This document shows, piece by piece, positions 59,779 to 64,000 of a stretch of DNA of 64,000 nucleotides. The stretch lies in assembly GCA_021186555.1 (NCBI GenBank), contig JAJKFL010000005.1:55134635-55198634 (forward strand), read 5' to 3'. The translations under genes were made by a program, and so were the position numbers. The DNA comes from Reticulitermes speratus (taxonomy: Eukaryota > Arthropoda > Insecta > Blattodea > Rhinotermitidae). Numbering within the stretch: the first letter of the stretch is position 1; the number at the start of each line of letters is the position of its first letter. Below the pieces are notes generated by a model, which worked only from the letters and a program-made list of their open reading frames with translations, was not told the DNA's origin and searched no databases.

Positions 59779-59925
59779 AATGAATGTTTAAATGGTGGTT
59801 GCATTTTGGATTTTTACGCTGTTTACCGGTTCCGACGTTTCGGAGGAATGTACGGCTTCCATATTCAGGATACCCCAAGATAAACCTTATTCACGGAAAA
59901 TCAAAACTTGTTTGCGAGGCCTACC

Positions 59926-60655
59926 TACTACTACTACTACTGCTACTGCTACGCTACTGCTACTGCTACTGCTACTGCTACTGCTACTGCTACTGCTACT
60001 GCTACTGCTACTGCTACTGCTACTGCTACTGCTACTGCTACTGCTACTGCTACTGCTACTGCTACTGCTACTGCTACTGCTACTGCTACTGCTACTGCTA
60101 CGCTACTTGCTACTGCTACTGCTACTGCTACTGCTACTGCACTGCTACTGCTACTCGCTACTGCTACTTGCTACTAGCTACTGCTACTGCTACTGCTACT
60201 GCTACTGCTACTGCTACTGCTACTGCTACTGCTACTGCTACTGCTACTGCTACATGCTACTGCTACTGCTACTGCTACTGCTACTCACTGCTACTGCTAC
60301 TGCTACTGCTACTGCTACTGCTACTGCTACTGCTCTGCTACTGCTACTGCTACTGCTACTGCTACTGCTACTGCTACTGCTACTGCTACTGCTACTGCTA
60401 CTGCTACTGCTACTGCTACTGCTACTGCTACTGCTACTGCTACTGCTACTGCTACTGCTACTGCTACTTGCTACTGCTACTGCTACTGCTACTGCTACTG
60501 CTACTGCTACTGCTACTGCTACTGCTACTGCTACTGCTTGCTACTGGCTACTGCTACTCACTGCTACTGCTTACTGCTACTGCTACTGCTACTGCTACTG
60601 CTACTGCTACTGCTACTGCTGAGCTGCTACTGCTACTGCTACTGCTACCTGCTAC
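59926..60655 (+). repeat. CTACTG hexanucleotide microsatellite
   Basis: About 120 units of CTACTG (TACTGC register) with scattered one-base slips. Confidence 0.95.
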
Positions 60656-63198
<2,543 letters not shown>

Positions 63199-63390
63199 TT
63201 TTTTTTATGCTCTGCTACTGCTACCTGCTACTGCTAGCTGCTCACTGCTACTGCTGACTGCTACTGCTGACTGTGCTACTGCTACTGCTGCTACTCGCTG
63301 ACTGCTACTGCTACGCTGCCTGCTACTGCTACTGCTACTGCTGCTACTGCTGACTGCTCTACTACTGCTACTGCTACTGCTACTGCTGCT
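63199..63390 (+). repeat. second CTACTG block
   Basis: Returns to CTACTG units with slips after TTTTTTTATGCTCTG. Confidence 0.85.

Positions 63391-64000
<610 letters not shown>

Noticed and set aside
59318-59883. Overlapping frames of 186 and 183 codons on opposite strands
   Set aside because: They are the 39-bp array.

Overview
This is a stretch of animal nuclear genome, most likely an insect and probably Blattodea (cockroach or termite). That placement is inferred from two things: the style of the dispersed repeats (tRNA-derived SINEs, an RTE-like LINE with a YGCETW reverse-transcriptase motif, fold-back elements) and the insect-like intron-exon genes. Only two protein-coding genes can be supported, and they converge tail to tail. 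The first is an ARL6IP4/SRp25-type nuclear speckle protein on the + strand (13094-15986, two coding exons). The second is an RNFT1/RNFT2-type membrane RING E3 ligase on the - strand (32573 down to 24742, seven coding exons, 503 codons, all splice phases agree). A possible first exon of an unrecognised gene lies on the - strand at 11448-11550.

Everything else is repeats. About a third of the window (roughly 23 kb by eye) is tandem repeat: a 23-bp array (1964-2985), a 114-bp satellite in four arrays (3.3-4.6, 5.8-7.6, 15.0-15.8 and 47.6-51.5 kb, in both orientations), a 20-bp array (8.4-9.2 kb), a ~23-bp array (27.6-27.9 kb), a 57-bp array (33.0-33.8 kb), a LINE-tail array (37.6-38.6 kb), a 12-bp array (40.8-41.5 kb), a 22-bp array (42.4-46.2 kb), a 74-bp array (55.7-58.3 kb), a 39-bp array (59.3-59.8 kb), and a huge CTACTG/CTG microsatellite that runs off the right edge (59.9-64.0 kb).

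Dispersed elements include piggyBac-like MITEs with TTAA duplications, pogo/mariner-type MITEs with TA duplications, hAT-type MITEs with 8-bp duplications, three SINE families with target-site duplications of 10-14 bp, truncated LINEs, internally deleted mariner-like transposons that keep only the transposase C-terminus, and inverted-dimer (fold-back) elements with 12-13 bp duplications. Several elements carry a hammerhead-ribozyme-like motif; the best is at 29976-30022.

The most notable observation is that the 114-bp satellite is the interior of a piggyBac-like MITE. A solitary one-unit MITE is intact at 10634-10863, and the arrays are the same MITE with its interior expanded 6 to about 35 times. 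The two genes have no evident functional link; the surrounding DNA is best read as a record of mobile-element and satellite turnover around two housekeeping genes. No rRNA or stand-alone tRNA gene, CRISPR or prokaryotic feature was seen.
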